Positions 23,324-29,779 of a stretch of DNA of 64,000 bases are shown here, in pieces. The notes below the pieces were generated by a model. That model saw only the letters and a list, made by a program, of their open reading frames with translations, was not told the DNA's origin and did no database searches. The stretch is from Novosphingobium sp. SCN 66-18 (GTDB taxonomy: Bacteria; Pseudomonadota; Alphaproteobacteria; Sphingomonadales; Sphingomonadaceae), in contig MEGD01000017.1 of assembly GCA_001725355.1 (NCBI GenBank), positions 32,713 to 96,712 of the forward strand, in the 5' to 3' direction. A program made the position numbers and the translations under genes. The first letter of the stretch is position 1. Each line of letters opens with the position of its first letter.

Positions 23324-23357
23324 AAAGGGGCGGCCTTCGCGGGCTGCCCCTTTCTTG
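23324..23357 (+). terminator. Intrinsic terminator after the YeaQ-type gene
   Basis: A 12-bp stem (AAAGGGGCGGCC with GGCTGCCCCTTT, one G-T pair) with a 6-nt loop and then CTTGT. It separates this gene from ppk2. Confidence 0.75.
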
Positions 23358-23415
23358 TATCGCCCGTTTTCGTGCAGGCTCGCCCTCCGTTCGAATCACA
23401 AGGGCGCCGCGCTCC

Positions 23416-24195
23416 ATGAGTGAACTGAAGAAGAAGGACTACGAAGACCTGCTGGAACCCATGCAGGAGGAACTGACCTGCATGGCCCGCTGGGTGGCCA
23501 AGACCGGCGCACGCGTGCTGGTGATCTTCGAAGGGCGCGATACCGCGGGCAAGACCGGCGTGATCCACGCCATTCTCCAGCGGCTCAACCCCCGCCAGTG
23601 CCGCACCGTGGCGCTGCCCAAGCCGACCGAGCGCGAACAGGGCCAGTGGTACTTCCAGCGCTATATCGCGAACCTTCCCGCCGCCGGAGAGATCGTGCTG
23701 TTCGACCGCAGCTGGTACAACCGCGCCGGGGTGGAGCGCGTGATGGGCTATGCCAGCGAGGATCAGGTGCGCGCGTTCCTGGCGCAGGCGCCCGCGTTCG
23801 AGAAGCTGCTGGTGACCGACGGCCTGCTGCTGTTCAAATACTGGCTGACCTGCGATCAGGAGGAACAGGAACGCCGCTTCGCCGAACGCCGCGACGATCC
23901 GATGAAACGCTGGAAGCTGTCTCCGGTCGATCTCGAGGCGCGCGGCAAGTACGAAGCCTATACCGAAGCGCGCGAGGCGATGCTGGCGGCCACCCACACG
24001 CCCGAATCGCCGTGGACGCTGGTGGACTTCAACGACCAGCGCCGGGGCCGGCTCACCGTGATCCGCAACCTGCTCGACCGGATGCCCGATACCCGCGTCG
24101 ATGTGCCACCGCTCGATCTGCCGCCGCTGAAGGACAAGCCGCTGAAGGAACGCTTCGGTCTGGTCGAACCGCTGCACCCTTATCCCAAGGCTTGA
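23416..24195 (+). CDS. ppk2: Polyphosphate kinase 2 family protein
   Basis: 259 residues, one PPK2 domain. Uses polyphosphate to phosphorylate nucleotides (NDP or NMP to the next level). Walker A is FEGRDTAGKTG at 38-48 and Walker B with the lid region is FDRSWYNRAGVERVMGY at 96-112. KYWLTCDQEEQERRFAERRDDPMKRWK also matches PPK2. Which nucleotide class is used cannot be told by eye. Single domain, cytoplasmic. rpmG follows. Confidence 0.93.
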   Translation: MSELKKKDYEDLLEPMQEELTCMARWVAKTGARVLVIFEGRDTAGKTGVIHAILQRLNPRQCRTVALPKPTEREQGQWYFQRYIANLPAAGEIVLFDRSWYNRAGVERVMGYASEDQVRAFLAQAPAFEKLLVTDGLLLFKYWLTCDQEEQERRFAERRDDPMKRWKLSPVDLEARGKYEAYTEAREAMLAATHTPESPWTLVDFNDQRRGRLTVIRNLLDRMPDTRVDVPPLDLPPLKDKPLKERFGLVEPLHPYPKA

Positions 24196-24234
24196 CTTTC
24201 GCGTGATTCTCCCCCAACGCCCGCGCCCTGCGAA

Positions 24235-24256
24235 GGCGGCGTGGCAACGCGCCGCC
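24235..24256 (+). terminator. Hairpin with GCAA tetraloop after ppk2
   Basis: GGCGGCGTG and CGCGCCGCC form a 9-bp stem (one G-T pair) closed by a GNRA loop; TTTT follows 8 bases later. It probably ends ppk2 transcripts before the rpmG promoter. Confidence 0.5.
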
Positions 24257-24306
24257 GCAATAGTTTTCAGCACGCGCGCGCAAGCTAGTTCAGGATTGTT
24301 AGAGCC

Positions 24307-24474
24307 ATGGCAAAGCCCACCACCGTCAAGATTCGTCTGGTCTCGACCGCCGACACCGGCTTCTTCTATGTGACCAAGAAGAATCCCCGCAACAGCACCG
24401 AGAAGTTCAGCTTCCGCAAGTACGACCCGGTGGCGCGCAAGCACGTCGAATTCAAGGAAGCCAAGATCAAGTAA
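24307..24474 (+). CDS. rpmG: 50S ribosomal protein L33
   Basis: 55 residues, the standard L33 length, starting [20 protein letters not shown] and ending [10 protein letters not shown]. It has no cysteine, so it is the zinc-independent form usual in proteobacteria. Part of the large ribosomal subunit near the E site. ATG at 24307, TAA at 24472-24474. It stands alone between ppk2 and lolA. Confidence 0.96.
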   Translation: MAKPTTVKIRLVSTADTGFFYVTKKNPRNSTEKFSFRKYDPVARKHVEFKEAKIK

Positions 24475-24548
24475 GGCGTTCCGCCTACCGTCCGCCGGAA
24501 CCTTCCCGGTTCACGGCGAGTTCAACGCCGACCCTGCAACAAACGGCG

Positions 24549-25235
24549 ATGAACACGATGCTTGATCTCTTCCGCCTTTCCGGCCGATCCCGCCTGATGC
24601 ACGCCGTCGCGGTTTCCGCGATGGCGTTCGCTGGCCTTGGCGCGGTGACGGCCTCGGCCCCGCTCGCGGCGCAAAACGTCCCCGCGCCCGCCACCGACGT
24701 TGATCGGGCGGTAAGCGCGCTGCGCGCGATCACCACGATGCGCGCCAACTTCGTCCAGACAGACCGGTCCGGCCAGTCGCTGTCCGGGGTGATGACGATG
24801 AAGCGGCCCGGCAAGATCCGCTTCCAGTACGAACGCGGCGTACCGTTGCTGATCGTCTCGGACGGTCGCGCGCTGACGCTGATCGACTATGAAGTGCGGC
24901 AGGTCCAGCGCTGGCCGATCCGCAACAGTCCGCTGGGCGCGCTGCTCGATCCCAGCAAGGACGTCGCCCGCTTCGCGCGGCTGATTCCGACCAACCATCC
25001 CAGCGTGGTCAGCATCGAGGTGCGCGATACGCGCCACCCCGAATACGGCACGATCACGCTGATCTTCATCCGCAAGGCTTCCGCGCCGGGCGGACTCGAA
25101 CTCGATAGCTGGGTCGCGCTCGATTCGCAGAACAAGCGAACCACCGTGCGCCTGTCGGGCCAGCAATACGGTATCGATGTGCCGGAAAACACGTTCCGCT
25201 GGAACGATCCGCGCCCAAACTCGCCCAAGCACTGA
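24549..25235 (+). CDS. lolA: LolA-like outer-membrane lipoprotein carrier protein
   Basis: 228 residues. A signal peptide ends around residue 41 (SAPLAAQ). The LolA half-barrel signs are MRANFVQTDRSGQSLSGVMTMKRPGKIRFQYE at about 64-95, DGRALTLID and the C-terminal VRLSGQQYGIDVPENTFRW. It ferries lipoproteins from LolCDE to the outer membrane through the periplasm. A second ATG (24558) could be the true start. The pairing lolA then xth is frequent in sphingomonads, but here a 370-bp spacer with two hairpins separates them. Confidence 0.85.
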   Translation: MNTMLDLFRLSGRSRLMHAVAVSAMAFAGLGAVTASAPLAAQNVPAPATDVDRAVSALRAITTMRANFVQTDRSGQSLSGVMTMKRPGKIRFQYERGVPLLIVSDGRALTLIDYEVRQVQRWPIRNSPLGALLDPSKDVARFARLIPTNHPSVVSIEVRDTRHPEYGTITLIFIRKASAPGGLELDSWVALDSQNKRTTVRLSGQQYGIDVPENTFRWNDPRPNSPKH

Positions 25236-25257
25236 CGCGACCTGCCCGCAATCCGGC

Positions 25258-25281
25258 GGCCCGTTCTTTACCGGACGGGCC
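25258..25281 (+). terminator. Hairpin soon after lolA
   Basis: GGCCCGT pairs with ACGGGCC (7 bp) around a 10-nt loop, 22 bases past the lolA stop. Only TT follows, so termination may be weak. Confidence 0.4.
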
Positions 25282-25347
25282 TTCCGGCCGTTCGTCGCCG
25301 GCACGCGGCGCTTCGGCAACAACCTGTGCGCGGCACGCGACAAGCTG

Positions 25348-25361
25348 CGACAAACTTGTCG
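25348..25361. promoter_or_regulatory. CGACAA-N2-TTGTCG palindrome in the lolA-xth spacer
   Basis: A perfect 14-bp inverted repeat in gene-free DNA. A second GACAAG copy lies just upstream. It is a possible operator for a transcript that ends at the terminator at 25492-25527. Confidence 0.3.
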
Positions 25362-25491
25362 TTTCCGTTCATCCGCCAGCAAGCGCGGCGGTCCTAGAAC
25401 GGTTTCAGACGAGGCGGTTGAGGCGGGTTTCCCCCCTGTTGCCCAGCCTTCGAAAAGCCGCCGCGTCTAAGCGTGACGAACGCAGATGGAA

Positions 25492-25527
25492 CCCTCGCCC
25501 CCAATGCCCCCGGGGCGAGGGTTTTTT
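25492..25527 (+). terminator. Strong intrinsic terminator in the lolA-xth spacer
   Basis: CCCTCGCCCC and GGGGCGAGGG form a perfect 10-bp stem followed by six Ts. It is about 255 bp downstream of lolA and 79 bp before xth, with no protein gene in between. The spacer 25236-25605 holds this, the weak hairpin at 25258 and the palindrome at 25348. It may end a small RNA or a long lolA 3' tail. Confidence 0.8.
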
Positions 25528-25605
25528 CTCGCCCGTTCTCGCTTCCATCACGAGACAGCGCTTCGGGCTTGCACCGGCCACCGGCCTGCACCTAAAGCCT
25601 TGGCC

Positions 25606-26397
25606 ATGGTCTCTATCGCTACCTGGAACATCAATTCCGTCCGCCTGCGCATCGATCAGGTCGAGCGCTTCCTGGCCGAACAGGCGCCCGACGTCCTGTG
25701 CCTCCAGGAGATCAAGACCGCCGAGGAACTGTTCCCGCACGAAATGTTCGAACGGCTGGGCTATACCCACCGCGCGGTGAACGGGCAGAAGGGCTACCAC
25801 GGCGTCGCCACGGTCAGCCGCATACCCTTCCGCGAGATCGGCCGGCACGACTGGCAGGACAATGGCGAAGCGCGCCACGTGGGCGTGGAACTGCTCGGCC
25901 CCGGTCAGGGGATGCTGCTGGAAAACGTCTATATCCCGGCGGGCGGCGACATTCCCGACCGCGAACTCAATCCCAAGTTCGGGCAGAAGCTCGATTTCCT
26001 CGAACGCATGACGCGCTGGGCCGACAAGGTGGACCGGCCCACGCTGATCGTCGGCGATTTCAACATCGCGCCGCTCGAATCCGACGTGTACAGCCACAAG
26101 GCGTTGCTCAAGGTGGTCAGCCACACCCCGATCGAGGTCGAAACGCTGGGCCGCTTCCGCGACGCGCACGGCTGGATCGACCTGGGGCGCAAGCACATTC
26201 CCGCGCCGGACCGGAACTACAGCTGGTGGAGCTATCGCTCGTACTGGCGCAACAAGGATCAGGGCCGGCGGCTCGACCACATGTGGGCTTCGCCCGATCT
26301 GGCCGCGCAATCGACGGACCACCGCTTCGTCGAGGAAACCCGCAAGTGGGACCAGCCTTCGGACCACATACCGCTGGTGACCGGGTTCGACCTGTGA
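25606..26397 (+). CDS. xth: Exodeoxyribonuclease III
   Basis: 263 residues, endonuclease/exonuclease/phosphatase fold. AP endonuclease and 3'-5' exonuclease for base-excision repair. Catalytic residues visible: Asn8 in ATWNINS, Glu35 in LCLQEIK, Asp151 and Asn153 in VGDFNIAP, and Asp253-His254 in SDHIPLV. YSWWSYR and RLDHMW are also conserved. The start ATG at 25606 gives the usual MVSIATWNINS. Its stop overlaps the ribA start (GTGA at 26394-26397), so the two genes are coupled. Confidence 0.94.
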   Translation: MVSIATWNINSVRLRIDQVERFLAEQAPDVLCLQEIKTAEELFPHEMFERLGYTHRAVNGQKGYHGVATVSRIPFREIGRHDWQDNGEARHVGVELLGPGQGMLLENVYIPAGGDIPDRELNPKFGQKLDFLERMTRWADKVDRPTLIVGDFNIAPLESDVYSHKALLKVVSHTPIEVETLGRFRDAHGWIDLGRKHIPAPDRNYSWWSYRSYWRNKDQGRRLDHMWASPDLAAQSTDHRFVEETRKWDQPSDHIPLVTGFDL

Positions 26398-27458
26398 GCG
26401 ATACGCGCACGGTCGCGCGCGCGCTGGACGCGCTGCGCCATGGCTGGGCCGTGCGCGTCACCGCCGACGATGGCGCGCTGGACCTGCTGCCGGCGGAAAC
26501 CGGCTTTGCCCAGCCCGGCGTCTATGCCGCCAACCTGCTGATATCCGCCGCCCGCGCGGCTACGCTGAAACTCGCCAACCAGCGCGATGCCGCCGTGCCC
26601 GAAGCGCCGGTGCTGATTCACGGCGCCGATCCGTTCACCCAGTTCAGCGCGCGCGAACTGGCCGATCCCTCGCTCGATCTGAACCGCCCGCTGCGTGGAC
26701 CGTTCCGCGCCCTGCCGATCGCGGCGCACGAGGCCGCCGTCACCGCGATGGAGCTGGCGCGGCTGGCCGGCATCCTGCCCGCCTTCCTGGTGGCGACGGG
26801 GGTGGAGCCGGCGGTCGCGGTGTCCGCCGCCGATCTCGCCGCGTTCAAGGACCCGCTCAACCTGACCATCCAGGCGCGCGCGCGCCTGCCGGTCCACGCC
26901 TGCGAACGGGCCGAGATCGTGGCGTTCCGCGCGCGCGACGACTTGCGCGAACACGTCGCGCTGATTCTCGGCACGCAGAGCAGCGAGCGCGTGCCGCTGG
27001 TCCGCCTGCACAGCGAATGCCTGACCGGCGATGTGCTGGGCAGCCTGAAGTGCGATTGCGGCCCCCAGCTCGATGCCGCGCTGGCGCGCATGGCGGAGGA
27101 GGCCAATACCGGCGGCTGGGGCATCCTGCTCTATCTGCGCCAGGAAGGGCGCGGCATCGGCCTGATCAACAAGCTGCGCGCCTACGAACTGCAGGACCAG
27201 GGCTTCGACACGGTGGACGCCAACGAACGGCTGGGCCTGCCGAGCGAGGCGCGCGACTTCCCCGTCGCCGCGCGGATGCTCGATCTGCTGGGCGTCACCA
27301 CGATCCGGCTCATGACCAACAATCCCGGCAAGGTGGCCGCGCTGCAGCAACTGGGCGTGGACGTGGAGGAGCGCGTGGCGCACCAGCTTCCCGCCAACCC
27401 GCACAACGAGCGCTACCTCGCCACCAAGCGCGACCGCACCGGCCACCTGCTGCGGTAA
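26394..27458 (+). CDS. ribA: GTP cyclohydrolase II with extra N-terminal domain
   Basis: 354 residues, longer than the 196-residue E. coli RibA. The first 150 residues form an extra N-terminal domain common in alphaproteobacterial RibA; the cyclohydrolase II core follows. First enzyme of riboflavin synthesis, opening GTP. Zinc ligands Cys209, Cys220 and Cys222 are in HSECLTGDVLGSLKCDCG; YLRQEGRGIGLINKLRAY and MTNNPGKVAAL are the other core motifs. The GTG start overlaps the xth stop. The coupling with xth has no clear functional reason. Confidence 0.92.
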   Translation: MSDTRTVARALDALRHGWAVRVTADDGALDLLPAETGFAQPGVYAANLLISAARAATLKLANQRDAAVPEAPVLIHGADPFTQFSARELADPSLDLNRPLRGPFRALPIAAHEAAVTAMELARLAGILPAFLVATGVEPAVAVSAADLAAFKDPLNLTIQARARLPVHACERAEIVAFRARDDLREHVALILGTQSSERVPLVRLHSECLTGDVLGSLKCDCGPQLDAALARMAEEANTGGWGILLYLRQEGRGIGLINKLRAYELQDQGFDTVDANERLGLPSEARDFPVAARMLDLLGVTTIRLMTNNPGKVAALQQLGVDVEERVAHQLPANPHNERYLATKRDRTGHLLR

Positions 27459-27490
27459 GGCAGGCGGCATACCGCCCGCTTCGTCCCCGC

Positions 27491-27580
27491 TTCGTCATTG
27501 CGAGCGACCCGCGAAGCAATTCAGAGCCCTGCGCGCCACGCCCTGGATTGCCGCGGGGCTTCGCCCCTCGCAATGACGAA
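27491..27580. repeat. REP-like 90-nt imperfect palindrome
   Basis: The outer arms TTCGTCATTGCGAG and CTCGCAATGACGAA are perfect 14-bp inverted repeats at the two ends. Inner arms (AGCAATTCAG and CTGGATTGC) also pair imperfectly. This CGTCATTGCGAG...GAAGCAAT layout is a widespread intergenic palindrome family in proteobacteria, often present in many copies. Only this copy is in the window. It lies between the convergent ends of ribA and the 99-residue gene and may also act as a terminator. Confidence 0.8.
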
Positions 27581-27601
27581 TAAAGGCGCCGCCGTCCGGC
27601 T

Positions 27602-27901
27602 CTACAACGCCCGGAACATGATCAGGCCGACGCACAGCACCAGCACGGCCGCGCCGGCGACGCCCTTCATCACGTCCTTCAGCGTGAACCGGTCGATATG
27701 GTCGCCGCGGAACCGGGCATAGCCGCTGGCGATGGCGGGATTGCTGGCGATCATGCCGATGTCGAGCGCGTTGGCCTCGCGCCGGAAATAGTTCACGAGC
27801 ACGCCGTGCTCTTCGGTGGAAACGTCGGGGTAAGCCGCCAGCAGCGCCTCGATATGCGCACGGCGGGCGAGAGCAGCAGGGCTGCTTTCCTGAATGGTCA
27901 T
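27602..27901 (-). CDS. Small tail-anchored membrane protein, unknown function
   Basis: 99 residues from the ATG at 27899-27901, with AGGAA 8 bases upstream. Residues 1-75 are soluble and helical (AHIEALLAAYPDVSTEEHGVLVNYF). A single C-terminal helix (GVAGAAVLVLCVGLIMF, about 80-96) would anchor it in the inner membrane with the N-terminus in the cytoplasm. I know no family for it. It is 56 bp behind a second small exported-type gene on the same strand. Confidence 0.6.
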   Translation of the reverse strand: MTIQESSPAALARRAHIEALLAAYPDVSTEEHGVLVNYFRREANALDIGMIASNPAIASGYARFRGDHIDRFTLKDVMKGVAGAAVLVLCVGLIMFRAL

Positions 27902-27957
27902 GTCGGTATTCCTGATATGCGTGAAGGTGGCGCCCGAACGCGGGGCGCGGCGGCACA

Positions 27958-28305
27958 TCAGGGGGTGGGCGGACCTCGTGGCGCGATCTTGCGCGCCAGC
28001 GGCGCGGGAAGCGGCGGGCCGGTCTGGTCGGGCCAGGCATGGGGAATCGCCGCCACCAGCGGCATCGCCGGCAAGACGATCGCCGACACCGTCGGCAGCA
28101 CCGGCGCCACCTGCACGACGGAACGCTCGACCGCGATCTTGCGCGCGGGCGCGATGGCGACGTCCGCCGTGGCCGCGCTGAACGCCGATCCGCTGCGCAC
28201 CACCAGCGGCGCCTCGAATGGCGTGACCGCGTGGAACGCCACGGTCAGGACCAGCAGCGCGGCCCAGAACCGCGCGGCCAGCCGTGAAGGAATACGGCTC
28301 AGCAC
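27958..28305 (-). CDS. Possible small exported protein, unknown function
   Basis: 115 residues if read from the GTG at 28305. A basic start (RIPSRLAARF) precedes a hydrophobic stretch WAALLVLTVAFHAV, like a signal anchor; the rest is Ala/Pro/Val-rich and ends in KIAPRGPPTP. The open frame continues upstream, so the start is uncertain, and there is no good ribosome-binding site. Its position just before the 99-residue gene and the signal-like N-terminus are the only support. Confidence 0.4.
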   Translation of the reverse strand: MLSRIPSRLAARFWAALLVLTVAFHAVTPFEAPLVVRSGSAFSAATADVAIAPARKIAVERSVVQVAPVLPTVSAIVLPAMPLVAAIPHAWPDQTGPPLPAPLARKIAPRGPPTP

Positions 28306-28479
28306 CCGGCCAAGGTAGGGGCCGGACGCGCGAACGGCAAGCGCGCGGGCCGGTTTCGGCCCCCGCCCGGCGGAGGACTTGAAATCCGGAGCGATTCGGT
28401 CCACAAAGGAATCGCGGGACCGGGCCCCTCTGGCACGGCGCGCTGGCCCTTTCGGGCAGCCGCCTTGCGATGTCGGACC

Positions 28480-28499
28480 GCATCGGGTGACACCGATGC
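28480..28499 (+). promoter_or_regulatory. Hairpin in the structured leader of the DUF465/terC unit
   Basis: GCATCGG pairs perfectly with CCGATGC around GTGACA. A second imperfect stem (GCTGGCCC with GGGCAGC, around TTTC) lies about 30 bases upstream. They sit in a 287-bp gene-free region (28306-28592) ahead of DUF465 and terC. TerC relatives are often under the manganese-sensing yybP-ykoY riboswitch; I do not see its conserved core here, so this is only a candidate leader. Confidence 0.3.
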
Positions 28500-28592
28500 C
28501 TGCCGGTCCGGGTTCCTTCCCATTTCCCGCCCATGGACCGCAGGGCCTCGGTGCGCCCGATCGAACACCACGTTTCGATCGAGGAGCAAGCA

Positions 28593-28772
28593 ATGTCCGA
28601 CCTTACCTTCCGCCTGATGGAGCGCCACCAGCAGATCGACGAGGCGCTGCGCGCCGAACGCCAGCGGCGCTGGCCCGATCCAATGGCGATCCTCCGCCTG
28701 ACGCGCGCAAAGCTTGCGCTGCGCCAGCGCCTGGCGCGCCTGATGCGCCGCCGCGTGGCGCTGCACGGCTAA
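28593..28772 (+). CDS. YdcH-like DUF465 protein
   Basis: 59 residues, starting MSDLTFRLMERHQQIDEALR, with GAGGAG 7 bases before the ATG. Very rich in Arg and helical (LRLTRAKLALRQRLARLMRR), typical of the small coiled-coil DUF465/YdcH group, whose role is unknown. It is 14 bp before terC, so the two are probably co-transcribed. Confidence 0.75.
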   Translation: MSDLTFRLMERHQQIDEALRAERQRRWPDPMAILRLTRAKLALRQRLARLMRRRVALHG

Positions 28773-28786
28773 GGCGGAGAGCGACC

Positions 28787-29779
28787 ATGGAATTCCTGTT
28801 CACGGACTGGCTGGGCACCCCGGCCTGGTTCTGGCTGGCCTTCGCCGGTCTCGTCATCGTCCTTACCGCCTTCGACCTTGGCGTCCTGCACAAGGACGAC
28901 CGGGCGATGGGCATCGGCGAATCGCTGCGGCTGACCGCCTTCTACGTCACCATCGCGATGTTCTTCGGCGCCTGGGTCTGGGCCGCGAAGGGCGCCGATT
29001 TCGGCATGGCCTGGTACACCGGGTTCTTCATCGAAAAGGCGCTGTCGATCGACAACGTCTTCGTCATCGGCCTGATCTTCGGCACGTTCGCGATCCCTGC
29101 GAAGTACCAGTACCGCGCGCTGCTGTGGGGCATCATCGGCGTGATAGTGCTGCGCGGCGCGATGATCGCGGCGGGGGCGGCGCTGGTGTCCGAAGCCTAC
29201 TGGGTGCTCTATCTCTTCGCCGCGTTCCTGATCTTCACCGGCGTGAAGATGCTGCTGGGCGGCGATCACGAGCCCGACGTGGCCGGCAATCCAGCGGTGC
29301 GCTGGATCGGCCGCCACATGCGCGTGACGCCCGCGCTCCACGGCCAGCGCTTCTTCGTGCGCGTGCCCGATCGCCGCACCGGCCGGCTGGTGCTGGCCGC
29401 GACGCCGCTGTTCCTGGCCCTGGTGGTCATCAACGTTGCCGACCTGGTCTTCGCGGTGGACAGCGTGCCGGCGATCTTCGCGATCACCACCGACCCCTTC
29501 ATCGTCTATACCTCGAACATCATGGCGGTGCTGGGACTGCGCGCGCTCTACTTCGCGCTTTCGGCGATGGTCGACCGCTTCCAGTACCTCAAGGTCTCGC
29601 TGGCGGCGGTGCTGGTGTTCATCGGCGCCAAGATCTTCGTGTCCGACTTCCTGCTGGGCGGCGCGAAGTTCCCGCCGCTCGCCAGCCTGGGCGTGACCTT
29701 CGGCCTGATCGCGGCCGGCGTGCTCTATTCGTTGTGGAAGACGCGCAGCGCCCCACCTGCGCTCAATGCTGCCGAATGA
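28787..29779 (+). CDS. TerC-family integral membrane protein (Alx type)
   Basis: 330 residues with about nine helices. TerC signs are WFWLAFAGLVIVLTAFDLGV near the start, FFIEKALSIDNVFVIGLIF at about 82-100 and VINVADLVFAVDSVPAIFAI at about 214-233, with membrane Asp residues thought to bind metal. Alx/MntX relatives export manganese; others protect against tellurite, so the metal here is inferred. Good ribosome-binding site (GGCGGAGAG). The last 17 bases overlap the 3' end of recQ on the other strand. Confidence 0.9.
   Translation: MEFLFTDWLGTPAWFWLAFAGLVIVLTAFDLGVLHKDDRAMGIGESLRLTAFYVTIAMFFGAWVWAAKGADFGMAWYTGFFIEKALSIDNVFVIGLIFGTFAIPAKYQYRALLWGIIGVIVLRGAMIAAGAALVSEAYWVLYLFAAFLIFTGVKMLLGGDHEPDVAGNPAVRWIGRHMRVTPALHGQRFFVRVPDRRTGRLVLAATPLFLALVVINVADLVFAVDSVPAIFAITTDPFIVYTSNIMAVLGLRALYFALSAMVDRFQYLKVSLAAVLVFIGAKIFVSDFLLGGAKFPPLASLGVTFGLIAAGVLYSLWKTRSAPPALNAAE

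Noticed and set aside
23385-23415. GTTCGAATCAC resembling a tRNA T-loop
   Set aside because: The sequence upstream is a terminator and gives no acceptor, D or anticodon stems.
28379-28786. Upstream extension of the terC frame
   Set aside because: The frame is open by chance; the DUF465 gene and a good ribosome-binding site just before 28787 place the terC start there.
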